A DNA stretch of 64,000 nt, taken from Mesorhizobium loti. Its GTDB lineage: Bacteria > Pseudomonadota > Alphaproteobacteria > Rhizobiales > Rhizobiaceae. Of this stretch, positions 60,442 to 64,000 are shown piece by piece. The DNA lies in NCBI RefSeq assembly GCF_002858745.1, contig NZ_PJRO01000009.1:124001-188000 (forward strand). Direction: 5' to 3'. Position numbers and translations under genes: made by a program. The notes beneath the pieces were generated by a model, which saw only the letters and a program-made list of their open reading frames with translations, searched no databases and was not told the DNA's origin. How positions within the stretch are numbered: position 1 is the first letter of the stretch; every line of letters begins with the position of its first letter.

Positions 60442-61455
60442 ATGAATGTCGTCGACAAACACACGGGTGGCCGACCGGCCGGCGCTGCCGCTTTCGCCAA
60501 CCAGCCGCACCCGTACAACCCGCCGATCCCGTTTTCGCTGGACCCGATCGAAGCTGTCCGCGTCAACTTGAGCGCAGCCGAACGCCGCACGTCCTCGCTT
60601 GGTGGTCGTCGCACAGTGAAGAAGGAATGGCAGGCCGCCTGGCTGGTGCGCGCGCTGCAATGCATCGATCTCACCACGCTGAACGGCGACGACACCGCCG
60701 GCCGCGTGCGCCGGCTCTGCGCCAAGGCGCGCCAGCCGCTGCGCGCCGACCTGCAGGAAGCGCTTGGGCTCGGCGATCGCACCATCACCACCGGCGCGGT
60801 CTGCGTCTACCATCGTTTCGTTGCCACTGCAGTCGAAGCACTGCAGGGCTCGGGCATCCCGGTCGCCGCCGTCTCCACCGGCTTCCCGGCCGGTCTTTCG
60901 CCGCTCGACACCAGGCTGAAGGAGATCGAGGCTTCCGTCGCCGACGGTGCCGAGGAAATCGACATCGTCATCACCCGCGAACATGTGCTGACCGGCAATT
61001 GGCAGGCCCTCTATGACGAAGTGAAAACCTGCAAGGCGGCCTGCGGCAAAGCGCATATGAAAACCATCCTGGCCACCGGCGACCTGCAGACCTTGCGCAA
61101 CGTTGCCCGTGCCTCCTGGGTGTCGATGATGGCGGGGTCCGACTTCATCAAGACCTCCACCGGCAAGGAAGCGATCAATGCGACGCTGCCGGTCACGCTG
61201 GTGATGATCCGCGCCATCCGCGAGTACCGCGAGATGACGGGGCATGTCGTTGGCTACAAGCCGGCCGGGGGCATCTCCACCGCCAAGGACGCGATGGCTT
61301 ACCTGGCGCTGATGAAGGAGGAGCTTGGCAATGATTGGCTGCAGCCCAACCTGTTCCGCTTCGGCGCCTCGTCCTTGCTTGCCGATATCGAGCGCCAGCT
61401 CGAGCATTATGTCACCGGTCGTTACGCGGCCTTCAGCCACCACGCTATGGCATAA
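60442..61455 (+). CDS. deoC: Deoxyribose-phosphate aldolase (DeoC family)
   Basis: A 337-residue class I aldolase that splits 2-deoxyribose-5-phosphate into glyceraldehyde-3-phosphate and acetaldehyde. The Schiff-base lysine is in KAHMKTILATGDL (about residue 206) and the second catalytic lysine in VGYKPAGGIST (about 272). The protein is longer than the bacterial short form because of a roughly 80-residue N-terminal extension, as in eukaryotic-type DeoC. The ATG at 60442 follows GGAGG. It lies 12 bp before the aldehyde dehydrogenase gene, which could oxidise the acetaldehyde formed. Activity on another short-chain sugar phosphate is possible. Confidence 0.88.
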   Translation: MNVVDKHTGGRPAGAAAFANQPHPYNPPIPFSLDPIEAVRVNLSAAERRTSSLGGRRTVKKEWQAAWLVRALQCIDLTTLNGDDTAGRVRRLCAKARQPLRADLQEALGLGDRTITTGAVCVYHRFVATAVEALQGSGIPVAAVSTGFPAGLSPLDTRLKEIEASVADGAEEIDIVITREHVLTGNWQALYDEVKTCKAACGKAHMKTILATGDLQTLRNVARASWVSMMAGSDFIKTSTGKEAINATLPVTLVMIRAIREYREMTGHVVGYKPAGGISTAKDAMAYLALMKEELGNDWLQPNLFRFGASSLLADIERQLEHYVTGRYAAFSHHAMA

Positions 61456-61467
61456 CGGAGGTCTTCC

Positions 61468-63843
61468 ATGTCGATCGCAGAAATCCTGGACACGATGGAA
61501 TACGGCCCGGCGCCCGAGAGCGACAAGGAGGCGCGCGCCTGGATCAAGGGCTTGGGCGGCGAAACCAGGCTGTTCATCGGCGGTGCCTGGAAGAAGGCCA
61601 AGTCGGGTGAAAGCTTCGAAACCACGTCACCGTCGAACGGCGAGGTCCTGACCCGGCTGGCGCAGGCCAATGCCGCGGATGTGGATGCCGCGGTCAAGGC
61701 CGCCGCCAAGGCGCAGCCCGGCTGGGCTGCACTTCCCGGCCATATCCGTGCCCGTTACCTCTATGCAATTGCTCGTCTGGTTCAGCGCCACAGCCGCCTG
61801 TTTGCGGTGGTGGAAACGCTCGACAATGGCAAGCCGATCCGCGAAACCCGCGACATCGACATCCCGCTGGTCGCCCGCCATTTCTACCACCATGCCGGCT
61901 GGGCGCAGCTGATGGACGGTGAACTGGCCGATAAGGAGCCCATCGGCGTCTGCGGCCAGATCATCCCCTGGAACTTCCCGCTTTTGATGCTGGCCTGGAA
62001 GATCGCGCCGGCAATCGCACTCGGCAACACGGTGGTGCTGAAGCCGGCGGAATACACTTCGCTGACCGCGCTTCTGTTCGCCGAGATCTGCCAGAAGGCC
62101 GGTCTGCCCGAAGGCGTGGTCAACATCATCACTGGCGACGGTGCGACCGGCGAGGCCATCGTCAATCATCCGGGCGTCGCCAAGATTGCCTTCACCGGCT
62201 CGACCGAGGTTGGCCGCCGTATTCGCGAGGCGACCGCTGGTTCCGGCAAGAGCCTGACCCTGGAGCTCGGTGGCAAGTCGCCCTTTATCGTCTTCGACGA
62301 TGCCGATCTCGATGCTGCGGTCGAAGGCGTTGTCGACGCCATCTGGTTCAACCAGGGCCAGGTCTGCTGTGCCGGCTCGCGCCTTCTGGTGCAAGAAAGT
62401 GTGCAGGACCGCTTTATCGCCAAGCTGATTGCCCGCATGGAGACGCTGCGCGTCGGCGACCCGCTCGATAAGGCGATCGACATCGGCGCCATCGTGCACC
62501 CGGTGCAACTGGCGCGCATCCGCGAACTGGTCGATGTCGGTGTCAAGGAAGGTGCCGTCCTTCATCAGCCCAAATCGGGCGTGCCGGCCAAGGGGTGTTT
62601 CTATCCGCCGACGCTGCTCACCGGCGTGCACCCGGCGGCCACCGTCTCGCGTGTCGAGATCTTCGGGCCGGTGCTTGTCGCCACCACGTTCCGTACTCCG
62701 GCCGAAGCAGTCGAACTCGCCAACAACACCGAATATGGCCTTGCTGCCTCGATCTGGTCGGAGACGCTGTCGCTGGCACTGGACATTGCACCGAAGCTGA
62801 AATGCGGCGTCGTCTGGGTCAATGGCACCAACATGTTCGACGCCGGCGTCGGCTTCGGTGGCTACAAGGAATCCGGTTATGGCCGTGAAGGCGGTCGCGA
62901 GGGGCTGGCAGCCTATTGCAAGCCGAAGTGGCTGGCCAAGGCCAAGCCAATCGTGACTGCGCCCGCCGTCGAGCCCAATGGCGATGTCGTTTCCACCGGC
63001 TTCATCGACCGCACCGCGAAACTCTATGTCGGCGGCAAGCAGGCGAGACCGGATGGCGGTTATTCCCGCCCGATCGTCTCGCCTTCCGGTGCTCTGGTCG
63101 GCGAGGTCGGCGACGGCAACCGCAAGGATATCCGCAATGCCGTCGAGGCCGCGCGCAAGGCGACCGGCTGGGCGACGACCGCCGAGCACAGCCGCGCGCA
63201 GATCCTTTATTACATTGCCGAGAACCTGGACGCGCGCTCGGGCGAGTTCGCTGATCGTCTCGCTGCGATGACCGGCAAGCGCAAGCAGGATATCGCCAGG
63301 GAGGTTGCCGCCTCCGTGTCACGGCTGTTTTCCTACGGTGCCTGGGCCGACAAGTTCGAAGGCGCGGTTCATAAGCCGCCGCTGCGTGGCGTCGCACTTG
63401 CCATGAATGAGCCGCTTGGCGTTCTCGGTATCGCCTGTCCCGAAGAACACGGCCTGCTCGGCTTCGTCTCGACCTTCGCGCCGGCGATCGCCATGGGCAA
63501 CCGGGTCGTGGTGTTGCCGTCATCGCGCCAGGCGCTTGCCGTTACCGACTTCTATCAAGTTCTTGAGACCTCCGATGTGCCGGACGGTGTCGTCAACATT
63601 GTCACCGGCGATCGCGACGCGCTGGGGCTCGAATTGGCCAAGCACGAGGAAGTCGACGGCATCTGGTATTTCGGCGGCCGCGATACGGCGGCCAAGATCG
63701 AGAAGGCCTCGACCGGCAACCTCAAGCAGGTCTGGACTGAGACCGTCCAGCGTGACTGGTATGACGGTCGCCAGGGCGAGGGCAGGGAGTTTTTGTCTCG
63801 TGCCGTTCAGGTCAAGAACATCTGGGTGCCCTACGGCGAGTAG
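61468..63843 (+). CDS. ALDH16-like aldehyde dehydrogenase with two ALDH domains
   Basis: A 791-residue protein with a complete N-terminal ALDH domain and a second, incomplete one. The first domain has IIPWNFPLLM, the Glu base in LELGGKSPF (about residue 267) and the catalytic Cys in FNQGQVCCAGSR (about 301). The second (from about 510, KLYVGGKQARPDGGY) keeps the fold pattern GIACPEEHGLLGFVSTFAPAIAMGN but has no EGGK/Cys catalytic segment. This is the layout of the ALDH16 family, where only the first domain is active in bacterial members. It directly follows deoC and mtnK/mtnA, so an aldehyde released by an aldolase is the likely substrate. Confidence 0.87.
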   Translation: MSIAEILDTMEYGPAPESDKEARAWIKGLGGETRLFIGGAWKKAKSGESFETTSPSNGEVLTRLAQANAADVDAAVKAAAKAQPGWAALPGHIRARYLYAIARLVQRHSRLFAVVETLDNGKPIRETRDIDIPLVARHFYHHAGWAQLMDGELADKEPIGVCGQIIPWNFPLLMLAWKIAPAIALGNTVVLKPAEYTSLTALLFAEICQKAGLPEGVVNIITGDGATGEAIVNHPGVAKIAFTGSTEVGRRIREATAGSGKSLTLELGGKSPFIVFDDADLDAAVEGVVDAIWFNQGQVCCAGSRLLVQESVQDRFIAKLIARMETLRVGDPLDKAIDIGAIVHPVQLARIRELVDVGVKEGAVLHQPKSGVPAKGCFYPPTLLTGVHPAATVSRVEIFGPVLVATTFRTPAEAVELANNTEYGLAASIWSETLSLALDIAPKLKCGVVWVNGTNMFDAGVGFGGYKESGYGREGGREGLAAYCKPKWLAKAKPIVTAPAVEPNGDVVSTGFIDRTAKLYVGGKQARPDGGYSRPIVSPSGALVGEVGDGNRKDIRNAVEAARKATGWATTAEHSRAQILYYIAENLDARSGEFADRLAAMTGKRKQDIAREVAASVSRLFSYGAWADKFEGAVHKPPLRGVALAMNEPLGVLGIACPEEHGLLGFVSTFAPAIAMGNRVVVLPSSRQALAVTDFYQVLETSDVPDGVVNIVTGDRDALGLELAKHEEVDGIWYFGGRDTAAKIEKASTGNLKQVWTETVQRDWYDGRQGEGREFLSRAVQVKNIWVPYGE

Positions 63844-64000
63844 CGCCTCTCCTCTCCTTTCTCTCCGTTCATGGGGAGAAAGTGCCCAAAGGGCGGATGA
63901 GGGGCGGCGCCAAGCAGGTGGACGTTGGCTCTGCCCCCTCACTGTCCTGCCGGACATCTCTCCCCGCAAGCGGGGCGAGAGAAGCAGCTTCGATGCGGCA
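63844..64000. repeat. Rhizobial-type intergenic hairpin mosaic at the right edge
   Basis: Non-coding, hairpin-rich DNA. One stem lies around 63861-63880 (TTCTCTCC with GGGGAGAA). A second, stronger stem is at 63957-63980 (TCTC then CCCCGC, AA loop, GCGGGG then GAGA). Between them is GGGCGGATGAGGGG, a phrase often seen in Mesorhizobium/Rhizobium intergenic repeats. No gene is seen; the end of the element lies outside the window. Confidence 0.55.

Noticed and set aside
59100..60791. A 563-codon minus-strand open frame opposite mtnA and deoC
   Set aside because: It crosses two well-supported genes and has no recognisable motif.
61627..63189. A 520-codon minus-strand open frame opposite the aldehyde dehydrogenase gene
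   Set aside because: Antisense shadow of a gene with intact catalytic motifs; no domain or ribosome-binding site.

Overview
The window looks like chromosomal DNA of a Mesorhizobium-like alphaproteobacterium (Rhizobiales). The basis is GC-rich coding sequence, ATGA-type gene overlaps, a fixI/ccoI-ccoS pair at the left edge, many periplasmic-binding-protein ABC transporters, and hairpin-rich intergenic repeats of the kind common in rhizobial genomes. No phage, insertion sequence, CRISPR array, tRNA or rRNA was seen. No gene-free gap exceeds 300 bases.

Layout. (1) 1-2246: end of a cbb3-oxidase maturation cluster. (2) 2286-11401: two tandem isopenicillin-N-synthase-like oxygenases, a polar amino-acid ABC system without its ATPase, a GNAT enzyme, and a reverse trans-sulfuration pair (cystathionine beta-synthase and cystathionine gamma-lyase). 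A 25-nt element is shared by the oxygenase and transporter promoters. (3) 11574-27742: a large divergent catabolic locus. The left arm holds a CrtI-like flavoprotein, a RidA protein, a dipeptide-type ABC importer and a metallo-hydrolase. The right arm holds a PF04199 cyclase, a second CrtI-like flavoprotein, MarR, an exported VOC protein, the two subunits of an indolepyruvate-oxidoreductase-like enzyme, and a second MarR. (4) 27803-42790: a tryptophan/anthranilate catabolic region. It has a TrpXYZ-like ABC importer, a GntR regulator, and the fused 2-aminobenzoyl-CoA monooxygenase/reductase followed by SDR, cupin, enoyl-CoA hydratase, acyl-CoA dehydrogenase and RidA genes. Facing it are tryptophan 2,3-dioxygenase, kynureninase, an aminobenzoate-CoA-ligase-like enzyme and an alpha/beta-hydrolase kynurenine formamidase. 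Together these could carry tryptophan to anthranilate, on to anthraniloyl-CoA, and through aerobic CoA-dependent dearomatisation. A near-identical 20-nt motif lies in front of both catabolic transcription units. (5) 42809-49624: a GntR-controlled operon (luciferase-like monooxygenase, flavin reductase, HpaI-type aldolase, stand-alone V4R protein) divergent from an aminotransferase and a small amino-acid ABC system. Two CAGTATACTG palindromes lie between them. (6) 49665-50420: an exported YbaY-META protein. (7) 50660-63843: a carbohydrate locus with a SorC-type regulator, a bifunctional class II aldolase/SDR, a ribose-type ABC importer, mtnK, mtnA, a deoC-like aldolase and an ALDH16-like double-domain aldehyde dehydrogenase. 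It is best read as uptake and breakdown of 5-methylthioribose, 5-deoxyribose or a related pentose. The window ends in a hairpin-rich intergenic repeat.

Gene starts were chosen by Shine-Dalgarno sequence, overlap with the previous gene and family N-terminus, so several differ from the longest open frame. Functions are family-level inferences from residues visible in the translations. Substrates of the transporters, and the chemistry of regions 3, 5 and 7, are inference.
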